A program made the translations under genes and the position numbers. 64,000 nucleotides of DNA from JBBDIP01 sp050260675 (GTDB lineage Bacteria > Bacillota > Sulfobacillia > Fermentithermobacillales > Fermentithermobacillaceae): the NCBI GenBank assembly GCA_050260675.1, contig JBLNCN010000005.1:186001-250000 (forward strand). Direction: 5' to 3'. The notes beneath the pieces were generated by a model that searched no databases, was not told the origin of the DNA, and was given only the letters and a program-made list of their open reading frames with translations. Shown in pieces: positions 16,751 through 25,427 of this stretch. Every line of letters begins with the position of its first letter. Positions within the stretch are counted from its first letter, which is position 1.

Positions 16751-17529
16751 AAGGCAAATGGATCATCTTCATCATCGGGTTTCTCTTTGTGGTGACCTCC
16801 TACGCAGTGGAGTGGAAAACTACAGGATGGCCTGGGAAGTCCATTGCGCTCGATGATCAAAGGGTAACGGCGACGCTAGAAGTCGTAGCGGCGGCGCCGC
16901 GCAGCCGGATCACCCCGGAGATAGGAAACGTCAAGAGGGCGTGGCTCAGCAACGATGACCGGGGATATAGGGTAAACCTCATCATTGATGGGTATGGCTG
17001 GCCCTGGTATGCGAGTACCGTGTTCTCAAGCACCGCAGCCCCGATCGAGCACAATCTGGTTCCGTTGGGAGGGGTACCGAGGGGGTTCCGCGGCATCGGA
17101 GTGACTCTCCTGAGCTTGTGGCTGGTTTTTGGACATCTCGTGCCCCTCATTTGTTGGGAAAGATGTCCGTACTGCCCCGGGGCTGTCCGTCGACCGGTAT
17201 ATCTTGACATCGAGGAAATCTCGGTCTATCCGGGAGGGACCGATGACGACGGATACCCTCTCCCGCCGATCGTCCGGCGCGATTACGTGTGTCCCCAATG
17301 CGGTTACCGGCGTGTGACCTACCGATGTCTCTCTCCAAGCCCAACCCCCGCCTACGGTCCATTCGCCTCTTCTGCTCCTCCTTTTGGTCGGAGTATTCGG
17401 CCCCTTGCTCTGTCTGACGATTGGTTAATGACAATGAAAAAGCAAGCCGCCTTCCATACCTTTGAAGAGTGGAAGGCTTATTACAACGAGTTGAAGGCCT
17501 TGGAGCGCGAGGAGAGGTCCCAGAAATAG
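16747..17529 (+). CDS. Membrane protein with cytoplasmic-type zinc ribbon, function unknown
   Basis: 260 residues with GAGGAG 7 nt before ATG. A membrane segment or signal anchor lies at residues 4-20 (WIIFIIGFLFVVTSYAV). A roughly 95-residue polar domain follows, then a second membrane segment near 117-136, then a CPYC...CPQC pair (about 140 and 184) forming a likely zinc ribbon with a 40-residue insertion. The tail is charged and helical. No enzyme motif is visible and I do not recognise the family. Its 3' tail is duplicated just upstream as a relic. Confidence 0.7.
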   Translation: MKGKWIIFIIGFLFVVTSYAVEWKTTGWPGKSIALDDQRVTATLEVVAAAPRSRITPEIGNVKRAWLSNDDRGYRVNLIIDGYGWPWYASTVFSSTAAPIEHNLVPLGGVPRGFRGIGVTLLSLWLVFGHLVPLICWERCPYCPGAVRRPVYLDIEEISVYPGGTDDDGYPLPPIVRRDYVCPQCGYRRVTYRCLSPSPTPAYGPFASSAPPFGRSIRPLALSDDWLMTMKKQAAFHTFEEWKAYYNELKALEREERSQK

Positions 17530-17532
17530 AAA

Positions 17533-17618
17533 TGGTGCGGAAGGAGGGATTTGAACCCTCACAGGCGTTCGCCTACGGCGCCCTGAACACCGCGTGTCTG
17601 CCGTTCCACCACTTCCGC
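17533..17618 (-). tRNA. tRNA-Leu (anticodon CAG)
   Basis: 86 nt including CCA. The acceptor stem is GCGGAAG/CTTCCGC with discriminator A. The anticodon stem CGGTG/CGCCG encloses loop TTCAGGG (anticodon CAG). A long variable arm and T arm GAGGG-TTCAAAT-CCCTC confirm a class II leucine tRNA. It is convergent with the membrane protein gene, 3 bp past that stop codon. Confidence 0.96.
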
Positions 17619-17630
17619 ACTGCAAGGGAT

Positions 17631-17659
17631 AGTCTAGCATACAGGGATTTCCCTGACAA
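17631..17659 (-). promoter_or_regulatory. Sigma-A promoter of tRNA-Leu(CAG)
   Basis: Minus strand TTGTCA (17659-17654), 17-bp spacer, TAGACT (17636-17631), 12 bp before the mature tRNA 5' end. Confidence 0.75.
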
Positions 17660-18142
17660 CACCGTTCGCGTATCCGGATACCCCGCCATGCCGTGAACCC
17701 CGAAAGTATTGAACCTGCCCTAGGCAGGTGGGTGCCCTCCCAGGACTTCTGTGTTTCCGCCAGCCTGACGGGGGCGGCATACACTTCGTCCAACGGAGTC
17801 CAGGCTCCCGTTATCACGGTGTTGGCTCAATCTCACCGTGATCCACGCACACAGCAGGGCTGCATCCGACCGGAGGGCCGAGGCCTCCCGGCACGATCAT
17901 CTTATCACCGGAAAAACCCAACTAGCAATATCCGGCTTGTGTGCAAACCAGCAAGTATCTGGCAAGGCAGGCACATGATCGCATAGATCGCCACTGCGCG
18001 TTGGGGGAATGCCGAGACTCACCTTCTAGCCTATTGCACGCCTGCGCTCGATAGCTTACCATCATTCTGTTGCCACCACGATTGAAACGGCGCTAAGCCG
18101 CCCGGCGATGGCAGAAGCGCAAATCGCAGCGGAGGAATCAGT
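17660..18142. other. Intergenic stretch upstream of folT
   Basis: 483 bp with no convincing gene. It holds a perfect 9-bp inverted repeat ATCACGGTG/CACCGTGAT with a 12-nt loop (17813-17842), without a U-run. FolT genes in Firmicutes are often behind a tetrahydrofolate riboswitch, but I could not fit that motif here. Confidence 0.5.
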
Positions 18143-18673
18143 GTGAGAAGCCTGAGGTCGCTTGTCATCGCAGCCCTAATGTCTGCCCTGTCCGTCATCC
18201 TGACCAGGTTTGGGTCCATAAGGATCTCCATCGGCGCGGTCGAAGGCATTAGGCTCGGCATTGGCGCTCTTCCCTACATTCTCACGGGGATCGTCCTGGG
18301 GCCCATCTACGGGGCATTGGCAGGCGGGATCGCTGACTTGGTCGGTTTCTTCTTGAGTCCAATCGGAGGTTACATGCCTCACTTCACGCTGACGGCTGCT
18401 CTCATAGGAGCCATTCCCGGGACTGTCTTCCGCCTGCTCCAGCGGGGTTCCCGCAATACTGCGCAGCTTCTGCCTCTGTTCTGCGGGATTGGGGCCTCCA
18501 CAGTTCTCGTTTCCTGGGGCCTTACCCCCTACTTCCTGCACACGTTGTTTGGACTGGACCTGCGCGTGATCATGGTCCCGAGGATTGTCGCGGGCCTCGT
18601 CGAGCTGCCTGTCTACGCTTTCATCGTGAGAGCCGTATATGACAGGACCAGACCGCTGCTAAGGGACCGTTGA
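18143..18673 (+). CDS. folT: ECF transporter folate-specific S component (FolT-like)
   Basis: 176 residues with five to six hydrophobic segments. The N-terminus (LVIAALMSALSVILTRFGSI) and the following IGALPYILTGIVLGPIYGALAGGIADLVGF match the FolT/ECF S-component pattern, which binds folate in the membrane and docks on a shared EcfAAT module. No ecf module genes are in the window, consistent with a group II system using a shared energising unit. GTG start with GGAGG at 7 nt. Convergent with polC. Other S components (QueT-type) are possible. Confidence 0.8.
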   Translation: MRSLRSLVIAALMSALSVILTRFGSIRISIGAVEGIRLGIGALPYILTGIVLGPIYGALAGGIADLVGFFLSPIGGYMPHFTLTAALIGAIPGTVFRLLQRGSRNTAQLLPLFCGIGASTVLVSWGLTPYFLHTLFGLDLRVIMVPRIVAGLVELPVYAFIVRAVYDRTRPLLRDR

Positions 18674-18737
18674 GGTCAACAATACGGCGCCAGCTAGAAC
18701 AGCGATACTTAGAACATTCCCAGCGAGAACACGACAT

Positions 18738-21700
18738 CTAGAACAGCGACAGCTGGTCGCCGTCAGGAATCCCCTCGAATACTCCCTGGTCCTTGAGAGC
18801 CTCGCAGACCTTCTTCCCCAGGCGGGTCCTGCGCCGAAAATCGTCTATGGATGAGAATTCCCCTTCCGCCCTGGCCGCGGCGATAGCCTGAGCTGCCTGA
18901 CCGCCTACGCCAGGGACCGCCACAAACGGCGGGACGAGTTTGCCATCGTGTACGACATACTTTAGCGCCGAGGACAGGTACAGAGAGGGTTTGCCAAAGA
19001 TCACTCCCCGGCGCGACATCTCGATGGCTACCTCAAGGACAGCCGCTACGTCCTGCTCTTTGGCCGTGGCGTTGGGAGAAGCGCCGACCTTGTCGATGTA
19101 CTCCTTCCACCCGTCTTCGCCGAGGTACATCACGTCGGTAGTCAGCGATGACCCGTGGAAGGTGAAATACGCTGCCGCGAAGGCAAGAGGATAGTGGACC
19201 TTGAAGTACGCTACCCTGAACGCCGTGGTGACGTACGCCGCCGCGTGGGCCTTGGGGAACAAGTAGGTGATCTTGCGGCAGGAGTTGATATACCAGTCGG
19301 GCACTGAAAGCGCCTGCATGGCGACTATGTCTTCATCGGATAGAGGCTTCCCTTTCCTCACCTTCTCAGCTATGCCGAACGCTTGAGCCGAGTCCATCCC
19401 GAGCTTCATAAGACCGAGGAAAATGTCCTCGCGTGTGGCGATGACCTGGTCCAGGGTCGCTATGCCGTTCTTGATGATGTCCCGCGCGTTGTTCGCCCAC
19501 ACGTCGGTGCCGTGAGAAAGCCCTGAAATCCTGACGAGGTCGGCAAAGCAGGTTGGTCGCGTTTCGGCAAGCATGTTGCGGACGAACCGCGTGCCGAACT
19601 CCGGTACTCCCACGGCGTCCTCAGGAGTCCTGCCTGAGAACAGGCTCAAGGTCTCGGGGTCGTCCATGGGGACAGTCAGGGGATCCACTCCAGTAAGCTC
19701 GTGGAGCATCTTGAGGACAGTCGGGTCGTCGTGCCCCAGGATGTCCACCTTCACCAGGTGGCCCGAGAGCGAGTCGTAGTCGAAGTGGGTGGTCATCGCG
19801 CCCTTGTCCCGGTCATCGGCCGGGAACTGGAGCGGGGTGAAATCCAGCACGTCCATGCCGGCCGGGATCACCATCACCCCTCCGGGATGCTGTCCCGTTG
19901 TGCGTTTGACGCCCTCAATTCCGGTCGAAAGCCTGATTTCTTCCGCGCGCTTAAGCGTCTTGCCCTGATCCTCGGCGAAGTGCTTCACGAAACCGAAAGC
20001 CGTTTTCCGGGCAATGGTGCCGATTGTCCCTGCGCGGAAGACATTCCCCTCCCCCAGGAGTTCTGAGGCAAACTTGAACATCTCACCCTGTTCTTCACCT
20101 GAGAAGTTGAGGTCGATGTCGGGTACTTTTTCCCCGTGGAAGCCCATGAACGTCTCGAAGGGGATGTCCTGTCCATCGCGATTAAGCTCTCGCCCGCAGT
20201 TGGGACACGCCTTTCGCGGCAGGTCAAACCCCGACCCGTAGTTGCCCTGTATCTCGAATTCGGAGTAATAGCAGTTAGGGCACACGTAATGGGGCGGCAG
20301 GGGGTTTACCTCGGTGACGCCTGTGCAGGTCGCCACCAGCGAAGAGCCGACGGAGCCCCGGGAGCCGACCCAATAACCGTCGGCGACGGACTTCTGCACC
20401 ATGCGGATAGCGATGAGGTACAAAGACGAGAACCCGTGGTCCACGATGGCGGTCAGCTCTTTATCAAGCCGGGCCCTGACCACCTTGGGAAGCTCCGGAC
20501 CGTACATTCTGGCGGCGCCTTCCTCGGTCAGCTGTTTCAGCGTCTCGTCCGCATTCTCCAAAGTCGGGAAGTAGGAGCCCTCCGGTACCGGTTGGAGGTC
20601 CTCTATGGAATCCGCGATGGCGACCGGGTTATCGACGACCACTTCCTGGGCGGCTTCAGCACCCAGGTAGTGCGCCGTTTCCAGGAGGAGTTCCGTCGTA
20701 GTCCTAAGGTACACAGGGGCGGTCTGCTCCCCCCCGTCAGCCATGCCCTTTCCGGTGAGAAGGATGGTCCGGTATATCTCGTCCTCAGGGTCCAGGTAGT
20801 GGACGTCGCAAGTCATGACGCACGGCTTTCCCAGTTCCTTGGCCAGGTTGTAGATCCGCTTGTTGATGGCGGCCAATGTCTCCCTGTCGGGTACCCTTCC
20901 CGCGCCGATGAGGAATCCGTTGTTGTCCAGGGGCTGGATCTCCAGGTAGTCGTAGAAGGACGCTATCTGCCGGAGCTCGTCCTCCGGCCTTTCGTCCAGG
21001 ATGGCCCTGTAAACCTCTCCGGCCTCGCAGGCGGACCCCACCAGGATCCCCTCCCTCTTGGCCCGGAGGAGCCCTCTGGGTATCCTGGGAGTGCGGTAGA
21101 AGTGCTTGAGGTGCGCCTCCGTCACGATCTCGTACAGGTTGCGCAGGCCCCTTCGGTCCTTGGCCAGGAGGATGATGTGCCGGGGGTATCCCTTCGGATC
21201 CGCATCTTCGACCAGATAGCCCTCGACGCCGTAGATGATCTTCACGCCGTGCTTTTTGCCCAGCCCGTAGGCCTCCGGAAATGACTGCACGACTCCGTGG
21301 TCCGTTACGGCAATCGCCTTATGCCCCCACTCCTTGGCCCGCTTCACTGCTTTGCGGATCTCAAGGACGGAGTCCATCTGGCTCATCTTGGTGTGGAGGT
21401 GGAGTTCCACCCGCTTCCTGGCGGCAGAGTCCTTTCTGAACTCAGGGTTGCAGATTGATATGTCTTGTGGGCTGACCACCAGGACGGGCTCTGAGTCGAA
21501 CCGGTCAATCGTCGCCCGCCCTCTCGTGAGGATGAAAGTCCCCGGCGTGAGCTCCTCCAACTTCTCCTCGGCGGAACTCACCCGTATCCGGATGGAGTCG
21601 GTGCGGTCCGTGGCAATGATGGTGCCGTCGAACTTGCCGGCCAGGTTCTGGCGCCACGAGACCTCCACGATCTCGCCCCAGACGGTTACCCGCTGCTTCT

Positions 21701-22157
21701 CGCCCCCAGTGAACTGGGACATGGGCGTGGCGTCGCTTCTCTCAATGCTCTGCGCTCGGGAAAACGCCGGGGGGCCTGGTTTTCGCCGCGCGCTGCCGTT
21801 TCCATCCTGGCCCGTGGCTCCGTTTGCAGCTTTGGGCGCGGCGGTCTTGAACGACTTGCCGAGCTCCTCAGGTATAGCCCACCTTACCTGGTCGAGCTCG
21901 TCGACCTTCTTCCTGATCTCCTGGCCGGCCATCGCCAGCATGACGTCGAAGTCATCTTTGGTCACGTTACGGGCTGCTTTGGCGAATCCTGCGGCGTCGA
22001 ATACATCCAGCGTAACAAGCCAGCCGCCGGCGGCGCTGTCTACGGTTATGGTTCTCACGGACATGAACTCGAGGATTTCGGCTCCCTGCTTATCGATAGG
22101 TGGTACTAGGTCCGTAAGCCTGCGGATGTTTCTCGGTTCAACGGTTATGAGCGACAC
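18738..22157 (-). CDS. polC: DNA polymerase III PolC-type alpha subunit, lacking the exonuclease domain
   Basis: 1139 residues; PolC is usually about 1430. The order is an N-terminal domain, OB fold (about 155-235), PHP domain from KRVELHLHTKMSQMD (about 248), then the polymerase with zinc site CPNC...CPNC, catalytic PDIDLNFSGEEQ and IDDFRRRTRLGKK (helix-hairpin-helix region), and a C-terminal clamp-binding motif QLSLF. The PHP segment passes directly from KIIYGVEGYLVEDADP to PRHIILLAKDRRGLRNLY (about 306-342). The roughly 160-residue DnaQ-like 3'-5' exonuclease that normally sits exactly there is cleanly absent, with no frameshift around it. GTG start with GGAGGGG, overlapping the ispG stop by 20 nt. 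Essential lagging/leading-strand replicase. Confidence 0.95.
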   Translation of the reverse strand: MSLITVEPRNIRRLTDLVPPIDKQGAEILEFMSVRTITVDSAAGGWLVTLDVFDAAGFAKAARNVTKDDFDVMLAMAGQEIRKKVDELDQVRWAIPEELGKSFKTAAPKAANGATGQDGNGSARRKPGPPAFSRAQSIERSDATPMSQFTGGEKQRVTVWGEIVEVSWRQNLAGKFDGTIIATDRTDSIRIRVSSAEEKLEELTPGTFILTRGRATIDRFDSEPVLVVSPQDISICNPEFRKDSAARKRVELHLHTKMSQMDSVLEIRKAVKRAKEWGHKAIAVTDHGVVQSFPEAYGLGKKHGVKIIYGVEGYLVEDADPKGYPRHIILLAKDRRGLRNLYEIVTEAHLKHFYRTPRIPRGLLRAKREGILVGSACEAGEVYRAILDERPEDELRQIASFYDYLEIQPLDNNGFLIGAGRVPDRETLAAINKRIYNLAKELGKPCVMTCDVHYLDPEDEIYRTILLTGKGMADGGEQTAPVYLRTTTELLLETAHYLGAEAAQEVVVDNPVAIADSIEDLQPVPEGSYFPTLENADETLKQLTEEGAARMYGPELPKVVRARLDKELTAIVDHGFSSLYLIAIRMVQKSVADGYWVGSRGSVGSSLVATCTGVTEVNPLPPHYVCPNCYYSEFEIQGNYGSGFDLPRKACPNCGRELNRDGQDIPFETFMGFHGEKVPDIDLNFSGEEQGEMFKFASELLGEGNVFRAGTIGTIARKTAFGFVKHFAEDQGKTLKRAEEIRLSTGIEGVKRTTGQHPGGVMVIPAGMDVLDFTPLQFPADDRDKGAMTTHFDYDSLSGHLVKVDILGHDDPTVLKMLHELTGVDPLTVPMDDPETLSLFSGRTPEDAVGVPEFGTRFVRNMLAETRPTCFADLVRISGLSHGTDVWANNARDIIKNGIATLDQVIATREDIFLGLMKLGMDSAQAFGIAEKVRKGKPLSDEDIVAMQALSVPDWYINSCRKITYLFPKAHAAAYVTTAFRVAYFKVHYPLAFAAAYFTFHGSSLTTDVMYLGEDGWKEYIDKVGASPNATAKEQDVAAVLEVAIEMSRRGVIFGKPSLYLSSALKYVVHDGKLVPPFVAVPGVGGQAAQAIAAARAEGEFSSIDDFRRRTRLGKKVCEALKDQGVFEGIPDGDQLSLF

Positions 22158-23241
22158 TGGAGCCCCTCCGGAATCTGTCAGCTTCTTCCTGTACTAATCG
22201 CATGAGCGACTCCACTATTTCTTCCTGCTTGACCCTACCCAATACCTTCCCGTGGGAGAAAAGGATTCCTCCGTCGCGGCCGCAAGCGACTCCGGCGTCA
22301 GCCTCTCTAGCTTCGCCCGGACCGTTCACCGGACACCCCATGACCGCGATCCTGATGGGAACATCCAGCCCGAGGAGCCGCCTTTCGATCTCCTTGGCGA
22401 TGGGAATGAGGTCGACCTGAGTGCGGCCGCAGGTGGGACAGGATATCAACTCAACGCGGAAACGCCGCGCGCCCGCGGCCTGCAAGATCTCTTTGGCGGC
22501 CTGGACTTCCTCAACCGGGTCGCCGGTCAGCGATACCCGCACCGTGTCTCCAAGTCCCAGGGCAAGGAGCGCGGAGATGCCCGCGGCTGATTTCACCACG
22601 CCCGTGATTCCGGGACCGGCCTCGGTGATCCCGATGTGGAAGGGCCAGTCTGTCTCCCGTGCCATGAGTGAATAGGCCTCTACGGTGTCCCTCACGCTCG
22701 ACGATTTGAGTGAGATAACTATGTCGCCACAGCCCTTGGAAGACAAGAGATCCAAGGACCTGACGGCGCTCTCGACCAGAGCCTTTGGAGTGGGGCCTCC
22801 GTACTTTTCAAGTAGGTCCTTGTCAACGGAACCTCCGTTCACACCAACCCTTATCGCAGCCCCCCGCTCCTTGGCAGAAGCGGCAACTGCCAGAAGCTTG
22901 TCCGCACTTCCCAGGTTGCCCGGGTTGATCCTGACTTTGGCCGCGCCGGCTTCGATGGAGGCAATGGCCAGCCGGTAATCGAAATGGATGTCGGCCACAA
23001 CCGGGCATCGGGCAGCCTTCACGATCTGGGCTAGAGCCTGGGCGGCTTCCATATCCGGCACCGCGACACGGACGATCTCCGCCCCTGCATCTACAGCCCG
23101 GTTTACCTGGTCGACGGTGGCTCCAGGGTTCCGGGTATCGGTCTTGGTCATGGTCTGAATGGAGATGGGCGCGCCGCCGCCTATAGCGACAGATCCGCAG
23201 CGCACCTGTCTGGTGTTGCGCCTCTCGAATGGTTCGCTCAT
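22138..23241 (-). CDS. ispG: 4-hydroxy-3-methylbut-2-enyl diphosphate synthase (IspG/GcpE)
   Basis: 367 residues, the length of the short bacterial form. The TIM-barrel start (RQVRCGSVAIGGGAPISIQTMTKTDT) and the C-terminal 4Fe-4S ligands in SCPTCGRTQVDL and MGCPVNGPGEA are present. It converts methylerythritol cyclodiphosphate to HMBPP in the MEP isoprenoid pathway, next to dxr and uppS which make and use the same precursors. The start ATG overlaps the rseP stop (ATGA); the 3' end overlaps polC by 20 nt, so the run is translationally coupled. Confidence 0.97.
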   Translation of the reverse strand: MSEPFERRNTRQVRCGSVAIGGGAPISIQTMTKTDTRNPGATVDQVNRAVDAGAEIVRVAVPDMEAAQALAQIVKAARCPVVADIHFDYRLAIASIEAGAAKVRINPGNLGSADKLLAVAASAKERGAAIRVGVNGGSVDKDLLEKYGGPTPKALVESAVRSLDLLSSKGCGDIVISLKSSSVRDTVEAYSLMARETDWPFHIGITEAGPGITGVVKSAAGISALLALGLGDTVRVSLTGDPVEEVQAAKEILQAAGARRFRVELISCPTCGRTQVDLIPIAKEIERRLLGLDVPIRIAVMGCPVNGPGEAREADAGVACGRDGGILFSHGKVLGRVKQEEIVESLMRLVQEEADRFRRGSSVAHNR

Positions 23242-24266
23242 CTGATCAGCCTCAGTATGTCTTTGTAGGTGATTACCACAAACAGCGCTATAAGCAGGAA
23301 GAAGCCCACGAAGTGGATGAGGCTCTCCTTGTCGGGATCGATGGGTTTTCCGGTAAGAGCCTCGGCTCCCGCGAAGATCAGCCTGCTGCCGTCGAGGGCC
23401 GGCACTGGGAGCAGGTTGAACAACCCAAGATTAGCCGAGAGCGCGCCGAGCAAGTATAGGAGCTCACCGACGCCGGTTTTCGCAGCTTCGCCGAGTATCT
23501 GGGTGATCCCCACCGGACCGGTGACCTCGGGCGCGACCTTTCCCACAATCATGCCGATAACGCCCTGTATCCAGCTCACGCTTACGATGACCGTCTCTTT
23601 CAGTCCTTCATAGAGCCCGTGGAGCGGGCCCAGTCTCGTTACGACGAAGGACGGCCTCACGCCGATGACCCCTACGCCGTTCACGTCAAGGGGAGTGACG
23701 GTGAAAGTTAAGTCCTCATATCCCCTGCGCACGACGATTTCTGTGGGCTGAGCAGCCCTGGGCTGGACTGACGCGGTCATCTCTTCCCATGTGGGAGTCG
23801 GCGTGCCGGCCACCGCGACGATTTGGTCTCCGCTTTGTATTCCGGCGTTCGCAGCCGGATAGCCGGCCATGACTTCTGAGACCACGTTTGTCGGCCTGTT
23901 GATGCCTACGAAAGAGAACACCGCCATGAAGGCTATGGAGGCAATGAGCAGGTTCGCGACTGGGCCGGCAGCCACTACCATAGCCTTGCGACCAGGCCTC
24001 TGGGTACTAATGAGACGTTCTCTCGGGACCTTGACGTCTTCCTCGCGGTCCTTGCCCTCTTCCCCGGCAAAGCGGTTGTAGCCGCCAATGGGTATCAAGC
24101 GCAAGGTATAGCGCGTCTCTTTGCCCTGCTTGGAGAAGATGACGGGCCCCATTCCGATCGCGAATTCATGTACGTAGATGCCGGCCGCGCGGCCAGCGAG
24201 GAAGTGTCCCAGCTCGTGGAACGTCACCAGGACGCCGAGCAACAAGATCGCCAGTACTACCTGCAA
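23238..24266 (-). CDS. rseP: Site-2 intramembrane metalloprotease RseP
   Basis: 342 residues. The zinc motif HELGH is at 17-21 in the first membrane segment, with a single PDZ domain around 120-180 (AGIQSGDQIVAVAGTPTPTW) and the second metal-binding motif NLLPVPALDG near 285. It cleaves transmembrane anti-sigma factors or signal-peptide remnants. Lies 15 bp after dxr and overlaps ispG by 4 nt, the usual Firmicutes cluster. No prolyl-tRNA synthetase gene lies between this cluster and polC, where it is often found. Confidence 0.95.
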   Translation of the reverse strand: MQVVLAILLLGVLVTFHELGHFLAGRAAGIYVHEFAIGMGPVIFSKQGKETRYTLRLIPIGGYNRFAGEEGKDREEDVKVPRERLISTQRPGRKAMVVAAGPVANLLIASIAFMAVFSFVGINRPTNVVSEVMAGYPAANAGIQSGDQIVAVAGTPTPTWEEMTASVQPRAAQPTEIVVRRGYEDLTFTVTPLDVNGVGVIGVRPSFVVTRLGPLHGLYEGLKETVIVSVSWIQGVIGMIVGKVAPEVTGPVGITQILGEAAKTGVGELLYLLGALSANLGLFNLLPVPALDGSRLIFAGAEALTGKPIDPDKESLIHFVGFFLLIALFVVITYKDILRLIR

Positions 24267-24281
24267 GTGTTCATCGTCTCC

Positions 24282-25427
24282 TCACGAGAGGAGCTCGCGG
24301 ACCGTGGCGGTTGCCCAAAGCCGCGTCTCCTCCAGGACTTCTACGCTGTCGACCTCCCGGGGCCGGCACCTGTCGAGAACCCCGGCGAGGGTCTCCTGTA
24401 TGTCGAGGAACCGGATCCTCCCAGTCAGAAAGAGGTCCACCAGTTCCTCGTCCGCTACAGAGAGGGCGCACGGCGCGGTACCGCCCATTTCCTGGGCCCG
24501 AAAGCCCAGGCCAAGACACGGAAACCTGTCAAGGTCAGGCTCCTCGAAAGTAAGAGCGCCCACGTAGGGAAAAAGGGACGGCGCCACCGGCACGCGCCGT
24601 GGATACGAAATAGCGTAGGCTATGGCCACTCGCATGTCGGGTCTCGACATCTGTGCTTTGGTTGAACCGTCCCTGAACGTGACCATCGAGTGTACTATGC
24701 TCTGCCGGTGCACTGCTACCCGTATCTTACTCATCGGCATGCCGAAAAGATGATGGGCCTCCATCACTTCAAGGGCCTTGTTGAACAGGGTAGCTGAATC
24801 TACCGTCACCTTGGGACCCATTTTCCACGTCGGGTGGTTGAGGACGATGGGCGGGGTGACCGAAGCCATCTGCTCGAGCGTGAAATCCCGCAAGGCGCCG
24901 CCGGAGGCTGTCAACACGATTTCGGTCACATCCTCCCGGGGTTCGCCTAGGAGGCACTGGAAAATGGCGGAGTGCTCGGAGTCCACCGGGATCACCTTGC
25001 CCTCGGCACGCAGGTGATGGCTCAGAAGATCGCCGGCGCAGACGAGAGCCTCCTTACCGGCGAACGCCACTCGCTTTCCGGCCTCGAGAGAGGCTACAAG
25101 GGGTTTGATACCCCGGAAGCCCGGAATGGCGTGCACCACAATGTCGGCATCGGGAAGAGCGGCCAGCGTCGAAGCAGCGGTTTTGCCGCTCAACACGGTA
25201 AGATCTGCCAGGCCGAAAGAAGCCTTCTCGCGCTCGGCAGTTGCCGCCGACTCTGCATCTTCGAGTCCGACAACCGATGCGCCCGTCTCTTTGGCTTGCT
25301 CCAGGAGCTGCCTCCAGCCGGATCGCGCGGCAAGGCCAACCACTTGGACGTCGGGAAGGTTCCGGGCAACGGCCAGAGTCTGGGTGCCGATGGACCCGGT
25401 TGAGCCTAGGATGCAAAGGGAGGTCAA
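24282..25427 (-). CDS. dxr: 1-deoxy-D-xylulose 5-phosphate reductoisomerase
   Basis: 381 residues from TTG 25427, which overlaps the upstream permease stop (TTGA). The open frame extends a further 216 codons upstream but only as a shadow of the permease gene. Motifs are the NADPH loop LGSTGSIGTQTL right at the start, the metal/substrate region VDSEHSAIFQCL, and PPIVLNHPTWKMGPKVTVDSATLFNKALEVMEAHHLF read as the conserved catalytic block (about 195-230). It performs the first committed step of the MEP pathway. Confidence 0.96.
   Translation of the reverse strand: MTSLCILGSTGSIGTQTLAVARNLPDVQVVGLAARSGWRQLLEQAKETGASVVGLEDAESAATAEREKASFGLADLTVLSGKTAASTLAALPDADIVVHAIPGFRGIKPLVASLEAGKRVAFAGKEALVCAGDLLSHHLRAEGKVIPVDSEHSAIFQCLLGEPREDVTEIVLTASGGALRDFTLEQMASVTPPIVLNHPTWKMGPKVTVDSATLFNKALEVMEAHHLFGMPMSKIRVAVHRQSIVHSMVTFRDGSTKAQMSRPDMRVAIAYAISYPRRVPVAPSLFPYVGALTFEEPDLDRFPCLGLGFRAQEMGGTAPCALSVADEELVDLFLTGRIRFLDIQETLAGVLDRCRPREVDSVEVLEETRLWATATVRELLS

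Noticed and set aside
17960..18142. Tetrahydrofolate riboswitch upstream of folT
   Set aside because: Expected by analogy, but the conserved core could not be fitted to the sequence.
20136..21284. Long plus-strand frame opposite polC
   Set aside because: Shadow frame in GC-rich coding DNA; no start signal or family resemblance. The same holds for other long antisense frames over core genes.
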